Assembly: GCF_900100695.1 (NCBI RefSeq) | Contig: NZ_FNCF01000006.1 | Coordinates: 124,001-188,000, forward strand | Direction: 5' to 3' | DNA: 64,000 nt | DNA from: Klenkia brasiliensis | Lineage (GTDB): Bacteria > Actinomycetota > Actinomycetes > Mycobacteriales > Geodermatophilaceae | Shown here: piece after piece, positions 1-8,311 of the stretch | Layout of the letters: each line of letters starts with the position of its first letter | Numbering within the stretch: the first letter of the stretch is position 1 | Made by a program: the position numbers and the translations under genes | The notes under the pieces: model-generated | Told to the model about the DNA's origin: nothing | What the model saw: the letters and a program-made list of their open reading frames with translations, nothing else | Database searches by the model: none

Positions 1-113
1 CGCGGCGTGGAGGCCACGGTGAAGTTGGCGACGGCGGCGCCGGACGGCGTGAAACGCAACTCCGGGTCGGCGGTCAGGTTGCCGATGACGGTGATGACGG
101 TCTCGCCGGCCAT
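1..113 (-). CDS. ssb: Single-stranded DNA-binding protein, 5' part only
   Basis: The reverse strand from 113 encodes [19 protein letters not shown] and continues for 37 codons before running off the left edge. This is the N-terminal OB-fold strand typical of actinobacterial SSB, which coats single-stranded DNA during replication and repair. It starts with ATG two bases after the rpsF stop codon, so it is almost certainly co-transcribed with rpsF; rpsR and rplI usually follow in this operon. The acidic C-terminal tail that recruits partner proteins lies outside the window and cannot be judged. Confidence 0.93.
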   Translation of the reverse strand, partial: MAGETVITVIGNLTADPELRFTPSGAAVANFTVASTP

Positions 114-115
114 GG

Positions 116-403
116 TCAGTGGACCTCGGGCCGCATCAGCTTCGTGCGCAGGATGGACTCGTTCAGGTTGAGCTGACGGTCCAGCTCCGCGACCGCGGCG
201 GGCTCGGACTGGATGTCGACGACGGCGTAGATGCCCTCGACGTTCTTCTTGATCTCGTACGCCAGGCGGCGACGGCCCCAGATCTCGGTCTTCGCGGTGC
301 CACCGGCGTTGGTGACGACGGAGAGGAACCGCTCCAGGCTGGGAGCGATCGAACGCTCCTCCAGCTCGGGATCGAGGATGATCATCAATTCGTAGTGACG
401 CAC
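116..403 (-). CDS. rpsF: 30S ribosomal protein S6
   Basis: The 95-residue product begins [17 protein letters not shown], the conserved N-terminus of bacterial S6, a 16S rRNA-binding protein of the small-subunit platform that pairs with S18. I chose the GTG at 403-401 rather than the in-frame GTG at 415 because a perfect AGGAGG lies at 420-415. It would overlap the upstream GTG but sits 11 bases before the chosen one. The 95-residue length also fits the family. The gene leads an rpsF-ssb operon reading off the left edge. The order GT87-(unknown)-rpsF-ssb resembles mycobacterial Rv0051-Rv0052-rpsF-ssb. Confidence 0.96.
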   Translation of the reverse strand: MRHYELMIILDPELEERSIAPSLERFLSVVTNAGGTAKTEIWGRRRLAYEIKKNVEGIYAVVDIQSEPAAVAELDRQLNLNESILRTKLMRPEVH

Positions 404-553
404 GGAGAACCCCACCTCCTCTGGTCTCAGCGGCTGCAGGGCATCTGCAGCAGGAGGGCTTGCACGCGTCGCGCCCCCGCACGGCCCAGGACAGCAGCCG
501 GACAGGAGCGCTCCGCCGAGGGTACCAGCCGCCGCGAGCGGCGTCCCCGCAGG

Positions 554-1594
554 TCAGGAGCGGGAGGACGCCCGCTGGGCCAGGTGGGTGCGGACCAGGG
601 CCGCGGTGACGCCGGCCAGCGCGACGACGGCGGCCAGCGCCGGCACCGACAGCGCCGGGTCGGGGCTGCTGGCCTGGGAGTCCGAGGCCACCTCGACGCC
701 GTCGCCGCTGCCCGACAGCGACCCGCCCAGGCCGGCGAGCTGGCCGAAGACCGGCACGGAGGCGCCGTCGTAGCTGCCGGCGACGCCGCCGCCACCGGTC
801 CCGCTGCCGCTGCCGGACCGGGAGGACGACGCGTCGCCGGTGGCGAAGCGCGAGGGGTCGAAGGCCGCGGCCGCCGAGGTGTCCAGCGGGGCGAGCTGGC
901 CCGAGGTGCTGGGCAGCCCGTAGGAGTAGCCGGTGCCGTCGACCGGCGCCGCGGGCTGCTGGGTGCTCGGCGCCGCGGGGGCGGTGGTCGGCTGGCCGCC
1001 GGTCACCGGGGTGTCCACCGGGGCGGTCGGCGCCGTCGACGGCACCGGGTTGGTCACGGTGACCGGGGGGAGGGTGGGCAGGTTGGCCGAGGGCAGGTTG
1101 GGCAGCGGCACGAGCGTGTTCACCACGAACGGGGCGCCGACCGGCAGCGCCGGCAGGGTGCGGACGACACCGTTGACCAGGTCGTTGACGACCGCGGACG
1201 GCGTGCCCGACGCCGGCACCACCCGGTAGGTGTAGGTGATCGCGCCGACGGTGCTCGACGGGAACGTGTACTGGGCCGACTGCCCCAGCTGCAGGCCCTT
1301 CGTCGAGCCGTTGAAGGTGACCGAGACGTCGGTGTAGACCGTCGCGCCCAGCGAGCCGACCAGCGGCAGGGTGAGGCTGGCCGGGTAGGAGGCCACCGAG
1401 TTGACGAAGGTGACCGTGCCGCCGGCGTCGATGCTCACCGTCGGCGGGGTGAGCGTCTTGATCTCCACCGTGGCCGTGGGGGCCGCCGTGGCGGCCGGCG
1501 CGGCCAGGACCGAGCCCGCCATCGCGAGCAGCCACCCGAGGGTGAGCACGGCGATCCCCCGCCGTGCCGACCGTGCGATCACTCCGCTGTGCAT
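554..1594 (-). CDS. Secreted, membrane-anchored protein of unknown function
   Basis: I do not recognise a family. The 346-residue protein has a Sec signal peptide (basic start, hydrophobic stretch around residues 14-31, Ala-rich cleavage region near APAATAA). A beta-rich domain follows at about 40-130, with a cupredoxin-like rhythm (GGTVTFVN early, AITYTYRV late) but no obvious copper ligands. Residues about 150-235 are rich in Pro, Thr, Ser and Val and look like a wall-spanning spacer. A single hydrophobic segment near 315-335 is followed by [12 protein letters not shown], suggesting a C-terminal anchor with a short basic cytoplasmic tail and no LPXTG motif. It sits between rpsF and nfo on the rpsF strand, an insertion relative to the mycobacterial order. 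Confidence 0.75.
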   Translation of the reverse strand: MHSGVIARSARRGIAVLTLGWLLAMAGSVLAAPAATAAPTATVEIKTLTPPTVSIDAGGTVTFVNSVASYPASLTLPLVGSLGATVYTDVSVTFNGSTKGLQLGQSAQYTFPSSTVGAITYTYRVVPASGTPSAVVNDLVNGVVRTLPALPVGAPFVVNTLVPLPNLPSANLPTLPPVTVTNPVPSTAPTAPVDTPVTGGQPTTAPAAPSTQQPAAPVDGTGYSYGLPSTSGQLAPLDTSAAAAFDPSRFATGDASSSRSGSGSGTGGGGVAGSYDGASVPVFGQLAGLGGSLSGSGDGVEVASDSQASSPDPALSVPALAAVVALAGVTAALVRTHLAQRASSRS

Positions 1595-1727
1595 CGTCCT
1601 GCGCCTCTCCGTCGAGACCGTCCTGCGTGCGACCCGTCAGCAGTACCTACGAGTAACACCTACCACGTCGAAGAACGAGTGTGTGACCTACGAGATACGC
1701 CCGCACCTCGATGTCACCCCCGCGGCC

Positions 1728-1733
1728 TACGTT
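1728..1733 (+). promoter_or_regulatory. -10 element of a probable leaderless promoter (nfo)
   Basis: TACGTT lies seven bases before the ATG at 1741. The same -10-to-start spacing recurs at several genes in this window and places the transcription start at or next to the start codon. No convincing -35 is visible. Confidence 0.5.
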
Positions 1734-1740
1734 CGGGGGC

Positions 1741-2553
1741 ATGTCGTCGCACCCGGTAGGAGTACACGTCGGTTCTGGTCTGACCGAGGGCAACGAGGTC
1801 GAGGACGGCGGCGTGCTGGCCCGGGCCGCCGAGGTCGACGCCTCGGCCGTGCAGGTCTTCCTCGCCGACCCGCAGGACTGGAAGGCTCCGGCGCCCCGGC
1901 CGGACACCGAGGAGCTGCGCGCCGCCGAGCTGACGGTCTTCGTGCACGCGCCCTACGTGCTCAACGTGGCCTCGACGAACAACCGCATCCGCATCCCCAG
2001 CCGCAAGCTGCTCGGCCAGCACGCCGCGGCGTCGGCGGCGATCGGCGCCGCCGGCATGGTGGTGCACGGCGGCCACGTGACCGGCAAGGACGACCCGGCC
2101 GCGGGCTTCGACAACTGGCGCAAGCTGTTCGAGCGGCAGGCCGCCGACGGCGGGTTCCCGGTCCCCGTGCTGGTGGAGAACACCGCGGGCGGGGACAAGG
2201 CGATGGCCCGCGAGCTCGACGCGCTGGCCCGGCTGTGGGAGGCCGTCGGCGAGTTCGGCGCCGGCTTCGTGCTGGACACCTGCCACGCCTGGGCCGCCGG
2301 GTGGGACCTGTCCTCCGTGGTCGACGACGTCCGGGCCATCACCGGCCGCATCGACCTGGTGCACCTCAACGACAGCCGGGACGAGGCCGGCTCGATGCGC
2401 GACCGGCACGCCCCGCTCGGCGAGGGGCAGATCCCGGAGGAGCTACTGCTCGGCGTGGCGAGGTCGGCCGGCTGCCCCGTCGTCCTCGAGACCCCCGGCG
2501 ACGCGGCCTCCCACGCCGGCGAGATCGCCCGGGTCCGGGCCGCGCTGGCGTAG
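1741..2553 (+). CDS. nfo: Deoxyribonuclease IV (AP endonuclease, family 2)
   Basis: This 270-residue TIM-barrel protein carries the endonuclease IV metal-site motifs in order: VHAPYVLN, VVHGGH, LVENTAG, LDTCHAWAAG, HLNDS and DRHAPLGEG. These supply the His, Glu and Asp ligands of the three-zinc centre that cleaves DNA 5' to abasic sites in base-excision repair. I chose ATG 1741 over an upstream in-frame ATG at 1711 because the homologous start resembles HPVGVHVGSG and because a TAnnnT box sits seven bases upstream, pointing to leaderless translation. The 3' end overlaps the convergent GT87 gene by 111 bp. The length is slightly short of the usual 275-285 residues. Confidence 0.9.
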   Translation: MSSHPVGVHVGSGLTEGNEVEDGGVLARAAEVDASAVQVFLADPQDWKAPAPRPDTEELRAAELTVFVHAPYVLNVASTNNRIRIPSRKLLGQHAAASAAIGAAGMVVHGGHVTGKDDPAAGFDNWRKLFERQAADGGFPVPVLVENTAGGDKAMARELDALARLWEAVGEFGAGFVLDTCHAWAAGWDLSSVVDDVRAITGRIDLVHLNDSRDEAGSMRDRHAPLGEGQIPEELLLGVARSAGCPVVLETPGDAASHAGEIARVRAALA

Positions 2554-4035
2554 CCGGAAGCGGTCGGGGGCCCGGTCGAGGACCCCGCCGGCGGGGTCGT
2601 CGGTGCCCGGCCAGCTGCGCCGCACCCGGTCGAGCTCGGGGTGCCACACGTCGCGGACCACGAGGGCCATGAGCACCACGACGGCGACGTCGCGGACCCC
2701 GACCGCCAGGAAGAACCACTGCACGTCGACACCCTTGTTGTCGGTGCCGAGGTACCAGAGCAGCCGCGGCACCCACAGCACCGCCTCGGTGGCCTGCCAC
2801 AGCAGCAGCGACCGCCAGGACGGGCGGGCCAGCACCGCCAGCGGCAGCAGCCACAGCGAGTACTGCGGGCTCCACACCTTGTTGACCAGCAGGAACCCGG
2901 CGACCAGCAGGAAGGCGAGCTGGGCGACCCGGGGCCGCTGCGGGGCGGTGAGCCCCAGCACCGCGACGGCCACGCAGACCGCAAGGGTCGCCGCCGCCAC
3001 CCAGGCGTTGAGCACCGACGGGCTCTGGCCCTCGGCGAGCGGCCCGTCGAACAGGGTGCCGCCGGTGGCCTGGATGGCGATGTTCCACAGCGTGTCCGGG
3101 TCGGCGGGCCGGCTGTCGTTGAGCGTGAAGAACAGCTGCCAGTTCTCCGGCGCCAGCAGCGCGATCGGCAGGTTCACCACCAGCCAGGCGGCCGCGGCGG
3201 CCACGGTCGTGGTCGCCCAGGCGCGCAGCTTCCCGGCGCGCAGGCACAGCACCAGCAGGACGCCGAGCAGCAGCACCGGGTAGAGCTTGGCCGCCGTCCC
3301 CAGCCCGAGGAGGACCCCGGCCAGCACGGGGTGCCGCGTGGCCCAGGCCCACATGGCCAGCGACGCCAGGGCGACGGCGAACAGGTCCCAGTTGGTGAAG
3401 GCGTGCACCACCAGCAGCGGCGAGAGCCCGATCATCGCGGCGTCCCAGGGCCGCCGTCCGGTGAGGCCGACGACGGAGCGGGTGACGAGCAGGGCGCAGA
3501 TGCTCAGCAGCAGGCAGGTGACGACGTAGTAGCTCTGCACCGGCACGACGGTGGGCAGCAGGCCGACCGTCTGGGCCAGCGAGTCGTAGCCGCGGGCGAG
3601 CACCGCGGCGACCCACATGAACCCGCCGGTGAGCACCGGGTACTCGACCGCGGAGTCCAGGTAGGGCACCTGGCCGGTGTCCAGCCCGCGCAGCCCGAAC
3701 AGCGGCACCGTGTCGGAGTAGCAGAAGTGGGTGTACTGCTTGGAGCCCGTCCAGTTGCCGTCGGCGCACGGGTTCTGCTTGGCCCAGGCCAGCGCCAGGC
3801 CGACGACGCAGAACAACAGGCAGACCCGCAGCGGGGTCCAGAACAGCGCCCGGCCGGTGACGGCGTGCCGGCCCCACGGTCCGCCGACGGCCTCGCTGGC
3901 CTGCGCGGCGACCCGGTCGGTCCAGCTCGGCACCACCCGGTCCGGCCACGGCGGTGCGGCCACCCGGGGCGGGGACGACGCGGGCCCGCCGTCCGGCTGG
4001 TCGGCCGGCGGCGGGCCCGTGTCCTGCGTGCTCAC
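2443..4035 (-). CDS. GT87-type (DUF2029) polyprenyl-phosphate-dependent glycosyltransferase, Rv0051-like
   Basis: The 530-residue protein has a Pro-rich cytoplasmic N-terminus (about 1-65) and then roughly ten to twelve membrane segments. A polar loop with DSAVEYPVLTGGF follows the first segment, and NWDLFAVALAS and GTAAKLYPVLLL lie further on. That arrangement is typical of the GT87/GT-C mannosyltransferase superfamily, whose members transfer sugars from polyprenyl-phosphate donors outside the membrane. Its position between ponA and rpsF matches Rv0051. The GTG start at 4035 is 22 bp downstream of the ponA stop, so the two are probably co-transcribed. The last ~36 residues are encoded antisense to the end of nfo and look like non-domain sequence. 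The substrate is unknown. Confidence 0.8.
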   Translation of the reverse strand: MSTQDTGPPPADQPDGGPASSPPRVAAPPWPDRVVPSWTDRVAAQASEAVGGPWGRHAVTGRALFWTPLRVCLLFCVVGLALAWAKQNPCADGNWTGSKQYTHFCYSDTVPLFGLRGLDTGQVPYLDSAVEYPVLTGGFMWVAAVLARGYDSLAQTVGLLPTVVPVQSYYVVTCLLLSICALLVTRSVVGLTGRRPWDAAMIGLSPLLVVHAFTNWDLFAVALASLAMWAWATRHPVLAGVLLGLGTAAKLYPVLLLGVLLVLCLRAGKLRAWATTTVAAAAAWLVVNLPIALLAPENWQLFFTLNDSRPADPDTLWNIAIQATGGTLFDGPLAEGQSPSVLNAWVAAATLAVCVAVAVLGLTAPQRPRVAQLAFLLVAGFLLVNKVWSPQYSLWLLPLAVLARPSWRSLLLWQATEAVLWVPRLLWYLGTDNKGVDVQWFFLAVGVRDVAVVVLMALVVRDVWHPELDRVRRSWPGTDDPAGGVLDRAPDRFRLRQRGPDPGDLAGVGGRVAGGLEDDGAAGRPRHAEQ

Positions 4036-4057
4036 GGGGACAGTCTGCCCCGGGGGG

Positions 4058-6445
4058 TCACCCGTTCGGTTGACCGTTGCCCGGTGGCAGCCCGATGGTC
4101 GGCGGGCCCTGCGTCGTCGTCGGGGCCTGCGTCGTGGTGGGCGGGGCCTGCGTCGTGGTCGGCGGGGCCTGGGTGGTCGTCGGCGGGGCCTCGGTCGTGG
4201 TGACCGGGGCCTCGGTGGTGGTCACCGGGGCCTGCGTCGTGCGCGGTGCCTCGGTGGTGGGGTCCGGGACGGCGTTGCTGTCGCCGTTGTCCCCGTCGAT
4301 GAGCTGCCGGGTGGGCAGCTCCTCCACCGGCGTGCCAGCGAGCACCCGGTCCATGAACTCCTGCCAGATCTGGCCGGGCAGACCGGAGCCGAAGATCGGC
4401 GAGCCGTTGGCGTTGATGATGGCCGAGTTGTCGTCGGACCCCATCCACACGGCCGTGGAGATCGACGGCGTGTAGCCGACCATCCAGGCGTCGGTGCTGT
4501 TCACCGTGCTGTCCTGCTGGCCCTGGGTACCGGTCTTGCTGGCCACCGGCCGGTCGCCGTCCAGGCTGCGCCGGGAGTACTCGGCGACGCCTTCGGTCGA
4601 CAGCGTGGTGTCGCTGGCGACGTCGGCCGGGACGGCCTGGGTGCCGGCGTCCACCGCCGCCCCGGGGGCGAGCACGACCCCGCCCTCGGAGTCGGTGATC
4701 TGCGAGACGAAGTGGGTGGCGTGCCGCACGCCGCCGTTCGCCAGCGTCGCGAAGCCGACGGCCTGGTCGATGGGACGCACCGCGTACTCACCGATGCCGA
4801 TCGAGGCGCCGGGGACGCCCGAGTCCGGGTTGACCAGGATCGGCTGGTCGTTGTAGATCGGGCTCGAGGTCCCCTGCCAGGTGTCGCCGAGACCCATCGC
4901 GGCCAGTGCCGTGGTGCGCACGTTGTCCGCGCCGACCTCGTAGGCCAATCCGTAGAACGTGGTGTTCAGCGACCGGGTCATGGCCTGCACCAGGGTGCAG
5001 TTGCCGCAGGAGGCCCCGCCGGAGTTCCGCACCGGCTGGTCGGGGCGGTCCGGGAAGGTCTGCGGCGAGCTGCCGTTGCGCCGGGAGTCGATGGCGATGC
5101 CCTGCTGGAGGGCGGTCGCCATGACGTAGGGCTTGAACGACGAGCCCGGGGGCCGCGGGTTGTTCGCGTAGTCGTACCCGGTGCCGGTGGCGCCGCCGTA
5201 GTAGGCCAGCACGCCGCCCGTGCGCGGGTCGACGGCCACCAGGGCCTGGCGCAGCGTCCCGGGCTCGCCCTGCATCACGGAGTTCACCGAGTCCACCGCA
5301 GCCTGCTGGTAGGCCGGGTTGACCGTGGTGACGATCCGGTATCCGCTGCTGATGAGTTCGTCCTGGGTCAGGTTCAGCCGCGACCTCACCTCGTTGATCG
5401 CCTGCTGCACGATCAGCCCCTCGGGGCCGTCGGGCAGGCCCAGGGACGAGCCGGTCACCGGCAGCACCTCGGGGTAGGTCGAGGCCTCCCGGTCGGCCTG
5501 GCTCAGCCAGCCCTGCTCGACCATGCCGTCGAGCACCAGGCCCCAGCGGTCCTGGGCGCCCTCCGGGTTGTTCGCCGGGTCGTAGGCGCTGGGGCTGCGG
5601 ACCAGGACGGCGAGGACGGCGCCCTGCTGCGCGGTGAGCGCGCTGGCGTCGACGCCGAAGTAGGTCTGCGCCGCGGCCTGGATGCCGTAGGCACCACGGC
5701 CGAAGTAGATGGTGTTGAGGTACCCCTCGAGGATCTCGTCCTTGGAGTAGTTGTTGTCCAGCTTGACCGCCAGGAAGAGCTCCTGGAACTTGCGGCTGAA
5801 GGTCTGGTCGGCGGTCAGCAGGGTGTTCTTCACGTACTGCTGGGTGATCGTCGACCCGCCCTGGGTGGAGCCGCCGGTCAGGTTGTTCCACGCGGCCCGG
5901 GCGATGCCGGTGACGGAGATGCCGGGGTCGGAGTAGAAGTTCCGGTTCTCCGCGGCCAGGATCGCGTCCCGGGCCGGGTCGGACACCTGGTCGAGGGTGA
6001 CGTTGATCCGGTTCTCCGACCCCAGCCGGGCCATCTCGGTGGTGCCGTCGGAGTAGTAGACGATCGTGGTCTGGGCCTGGGAGACGTCGTCCAGGCTGGG
6101 CACCTTGGTGTTGGCGTAGACCACGCCGACGAAGACGCCGAGCAGCAGCAGCCCGCCCAGCACCAGGGAGGCCAGGACCTTGTAGACGCGGCGGCGTTTC
6201 TGCTTCGCCGTCCGCTTGCCCTTGCCGCGCTTGCCGGCGGCCGGCCTGGCCGACACCGTCGCGGCGCCCTCGCCGCGGGCTGCCGTCGTCCGGCCCCGGT
6301 CACCGCCGCGGCGCGCCGAGCGCGGGTCGGGACGGCGCGGGTCGGGACGCCCGCCGCCGCCGGAACGGGTGGCCCGCGCCGGCGGGGGTCGGCGGACCGA
6401 GCCGGCGGGCAGCCCGACGGGTGAGGTCTCGTCGTGGGGAGGCAC
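4058..6445 (-). CDS. ponA: Bifunctional class A penicillin-binding protein (PBP1-type)
   Basis: This 795-residue enzyme polymerises and cross-links peptidoglycan outside the membrane. It has a basic, Pro/Arg-rich cytoplasmic tail (1-86), one membrane segment (about 88-111), and a GT51 glycosyltransferase domain with AAENRNFYSDPG (catalytic Glu166; the usual ED pair is EN here) and GGSTITQQ. The transpeptidase domain follows, with SSFK (Ser435, Lys438), SLN (492-494) and KTGT. The C-terminal ~55 residues are a TTT(E/Q)AP repeat that probably spans the wall; its DNA is a run of near-identical 21-24 bp units. The start is GTG at 6445. Gene order DUF5318-ponA-GT87 matches Rv0049-ponA1-Rv0051. PonA1 is a PknB substrate in mycobacteria, and the kinases lie at the other end of this window. 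Confidence 0.95.
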   Translation of the reverse strand: MPPHDETSPVGLPAGSVRRPPPARATRSGGGGRPDPRRPDPRSARRGGDRGRTTAARGEGAATVSARPAAGKRGKGKRTAKQKRRRVYKVLASLVLGGLLLLGVFVGVVYANTKVPSLDDVSQAQTTIVYYSDGTTEMARLGSENRINVTLDQVSDPARDAILAAENRNFYSDPGISVTGIARAAWNNLTGGSTQGGSTITQQYVKNTLLTADQTFSRKFQELFLAVKLDNNYSKDEILEGYLNTIYFGRGAYGIQAAAQTYFGVDASALTAQQGAVLAVLVRSPSAYDPANNPEGAQDRWGLVLDGMVEQGWLSQADREASTYPEVLPVTGSSLGLPDGPEGLIVQQAINEVRSRLNLTQDELISSGYRIVTTVNPAYQQAAVDSVNSVMQGEPGTLRQALVAVDPRTGGVLAYYGGATGTGYDYANNPRPPGSSFKPYVMATALQQGIAIDSRRNGSSPQTFPDRPDQPVRNSGGASCGNCTLVQAMTRSLNTTFYGLAYEVGADNVRTTALAAMGLGDTWQGTSSPIYNDQPILVNPDSGVPGASIGIGEYAVRPIDQAVGFATLANGGVRHATHFVSQITDSEGGVVLAPGAAVDAGTQAVPADVASDTTLSTEGVAEYSRRSLDGDRPVASKTGTQGQQDSTVNSTDAWMVGYTPSISTAVWMGSDDNSAIINANGSPIFGSGLPGQIWQEFMDRVLAGTPVEELPTRQLIDGDNGDSNAVPDPTTEAPRTTQAPVTTTEAPVTTTEAPPTTTQAPPTTTQAPPTTTQAPTTTQGPPTIGLPPGNGQPNG

Positions 6446-6598
6446 GGCGGTGGCCCCTCTCTTCGGATGGTGTGCGACGGGCTCGGGTCAGCGGACCAGC
6501 ATGCCCCGGTCGAGGTGTCGCGGTCCAGGATGACCGCTCCAGCTGTGGACGGCCGGGAACGGTCCGTCCGTGCACGTGTCGCGCCGGGCGCGCCGGTG

Positions 6599-7009
6599 TC
6601 AGTCCGGGGCGGTCCGGCGCCGGGCGCGGCGGGGTTCCCGGCCGGGCACCGGCTCGGCGCCCAGCAGGTAGGAGACGGCCAGGTGGTTCCACCGGCAGGC
6701 GCGGCAGACCTCGACGCAGTAGACGGCGAACTCGTCCTGCATCGCGTCCATCCGGGCCAGCTCGCGTTGCCGTTTCGCCTGCCCGGCGACCGTCCCCAGG
6801 GCCTCACCGTAGACGTAGTTGACCCTGGTCAGCAGCGTGTTCTGGCACACCGGGCACCGATCGGGGGTCTCCTCGCCGTGGTGGCGGGCGGCCTGGACCA
6901 GGTGCGGGGTGGCGTCGCAGACCTCGGCCAGGGCGACCCGGCCGGCGCGCACGTCGGCCAGCACCGCGCGCTTGCGCAGCGTGTGGTCGACCGTCGATCG
7001 GCGCGGCAC
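6599..7009 (-). CDS. DUF5318 family protein, Rv0049-like
   Basis: The 136-residue soluble protein contains two Cys pairs, CPVC near residue 52 and CRAC near 100, that could form a small zinc ribbon. The region between them (YVYGEALGTVAGQAKRQREL) is charged and helical. The N-terminus MPRRSTVDHTLRKRAVLADVRAG and the position between ponA and ino1 identify it as the Rv0049/DUF5318 family, whose biochemical role is not known to me. The GTG start at 7009 is preceded, after six bases, by TACGCT (7021-7016), which suggests leaderless transcription. It is divergent from ino1 across a 187-bp promoter region. Confidence 0.82.
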   Translation of the reverse strand: MPRRSTVDHTLRKRAVLADVRAGRVALAEVCDATPHLVQAARHHGEETPDRCPVCQNTLLTRVNYVYGEALGTVAGQAKRQRELARMDAMQDEFAVYCVEVCRACRWNHLAVSYLLGAEPVPGREPRRARRRTAPD

Positions 7010-7015
7010 CCGACC

Positions 7016-7021
7016 AGCGTA
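7016..7021 (-). promoter_or_regulatory. -10 element of a probable leaderless promoter (DUF5318 gene)
   Basis: TACGCT on the minus strand ends six bases before the GTG at 7009. The spacing matches the other leaderless-type starts in this window. Confidence 0.5.
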
Positions 7022-7045
7022 CGACCGGTCGCGGCCCCGGCGGAC

Positions 7046-7099
7046 CTGACAAACGGATCCGTATGCAAGCTGACAAACCTCCGGCTATGTTCGTACCGT
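7046..7099 (+). promoter_or_regulatory. ino1 promoter with repeated CTGACAAAC boxes and a palindrome
   Basis: CTGACAAAC occurs twice, at 7046-7054 and 7070-7078, 24 bp apart. Between them is the perfect 10-bp palindrome ACGGATCCGT (7053-7062). The second box offers CTGACA as a -35, with TACCGT (7094-7099) as a -10 eighteen bases on. The first box and the palindrome would then lie just upstream, where a regulator could bind. This assignment is inference; no regulator gene is adjacent. Confidence 0.45.
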
Positions 7100-7196
7100 C
7101 CGGTCCCGCAGCGCGGCCGGCCCGGACGGACCGCACCAGCAGCCCGCACCACACCACCAACCGCCGCGCAGCGTCGCCGGCACTCCAGGAGGACCC

Positions 7197-8276
7197 ATGG
7201 GATCGGTCAAGGTCGCCATCGTGGGCGTCGGCAACTGCGCCGCCTCACTCGTGCAGGGAGTCGAGTACTACAAGGACGCCGACGAGACGCACAGCGTCCC
7301 CGGCCTGATGCACGTCCGCTTCGGCGAGTACCACGTCTCCGACGTGCAGTTCGTCGCCGCGTTCGACGTCGACGCCAAGAAGGTCGGCCAGGACCTGTCC
7401 GCGGCCATCGGCGCCAGCGAGAACAACACCATCCGCATCTGCGACGTCCCCCCGCTGGGCGTCACCGTGCAGCGCGGCACCACCCTCGACGGCCTGGGCA
7501 AGTACTACCGCCAGACCATCGAGGAGTCCGACGAGCAGCCGGTCGACGTCGTGGCCGCCCTGCGCGAGTCCGGCGCCGACGTGCTGGTCTGCTACCTGCC
7601 GGTCGGCTCGCAGGAGGCCGCGGAGTTCTACGCCCAGGCCGCCCTCGACGCCGGGGTCGCCTTCGTCAACGCGCTGCCGGTGTTCATCGCCGGGACCAAG
7701 GAGTGGGCGGACAAGTTCACCGCCGCCGGTGTCCCGATCGTGGGCGACGACATCAAGAGCCAGGTCGGCGCGACCATCACCCACCGGGTGCTGGCCAAGC
7801 TGTTCGAGGACCGCGGCGTGCAGCTGGACCGCACCATGCAGCTCAACGTCGGCGGCAACATGGACTTCAAGAACATGCTCGAGCGCGAGCGCCTGGAGTC
7901 CAAGAAGATCTCCAAGACCCAGGCCGTCACCAGCCAGGTCGACCGCGACATGGGCAAGGACAACGTGCACATCGGCCCGTCGGACCACGTGCCGTGGCTG
8001 TCGGACCGCAAGTGGGCCTACGTCCGGCTCGAGGGCCGCGCGTTCGGCGACGTCCCGCTGAACCTGGAGTACAAGCTCGAGGTCTGGGACTCCCCGAACT
8101 CGGCCGGCATCATCATCGACGCCGTCCGGGCCGCCAAGATCGCCAAGGACCGCGGGATCGGGGGGCCGATCCTGTCGGCGTCCTCGTACTTCATGAAGAG
8201 CCCGCCGGTGCAGTACAGCGACTCCGAGGCCCGCGACGCCGTCGAGGCGTTCATCCGCGGGGACGTCGAGCGCTGA
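7197..8276 (+). CDS. ino1: Inositol-3-phosphate synthase
   Basis: The 359-residue enzyme converts glucose 6-phosphate to 1L-myo-inositol 1-phosphate, using NAD+ as a redox cofactor that is regenerated. In actinobacteria the product feeds phosphatidylinositol and mycothiol synthesis. The N-terminus [16 protein letters not shown] is the Rossmann nucleotide-binding loop. [30 protein letters not shown] and KISKTQAV are hallmark segments of the prokaryotic family, and the length is typical. An AGGAGG six bases before the ATG fixes the start. It is divergent from DUF5318-ponA, as Rv0046c is near Rv0049-ponA1, although the PadR-type regulator gene found beside ino1 in mycobacteria is missing here. 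Confidence 0.95.
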   Translation: MGSVKVAIVGVGNCAASLVQGVEYYKDADETHSVPGLMHVRFGEYHVSDVQFVAAFDVDAKKVGQDLSAAIGASENNTIRICDVPPLGVTVQRGTTLDGLGKYYRQTIEESDEQPVDVVAALRESGADVLVCYLPVGSQEAAEFYAQAALDAGVAFVNALPVFIAGTKEWADKFTAAGVPIVGDDIKSQVGATITHRVLAKLFEDRGVQLDRTMQLNVGGNMDFKNMLERERLESKKISKTQAVTSQVDRDMGKDNVHIGPSDHVPWLSDRKWAYVRLEGRAFGDVPLNLEYKLEVWDSPNSAGIIIDAVRAAKIAKDRGIGGPILSASSYFMKSPPVQYSDSEARDAVEAFIRGDVER

Positions 8277-8299
8277 CCGACCGGGCCGGTGTGCCTCCC

Positions 8300-8305
8300 T
8301 ACCCT
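8300..8305 (+). promoter_or_regulatory. -10 element of a probable leaderless promoter (lipoprotein gene)
   Basis: TACCCT lies six bases before the ATG at 8312, closely matching the arrangement at the Nudix gene (12716-12721 before ATG 12728). It lies only 24 bp after the ino1 stop. Confidence 0.5.
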
Positions 8306-8311
8306 GGGGGC

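Noticed and set aside
4095-4265. CRISPR-like or mobile repeat array in the ponA 3' region
   Set aside because: The repeats are in-frame codons for a Thr/Pro tail of PonA with no spacers, so they are coding low-complexity sequence.
3731-6424. Plus-strand frame of about 900 codons opposite ponA
   Set aside because: It is the complement of ponA and the GT87 gene, with His/Arg/Gly-rich low-complexity content and no motif.
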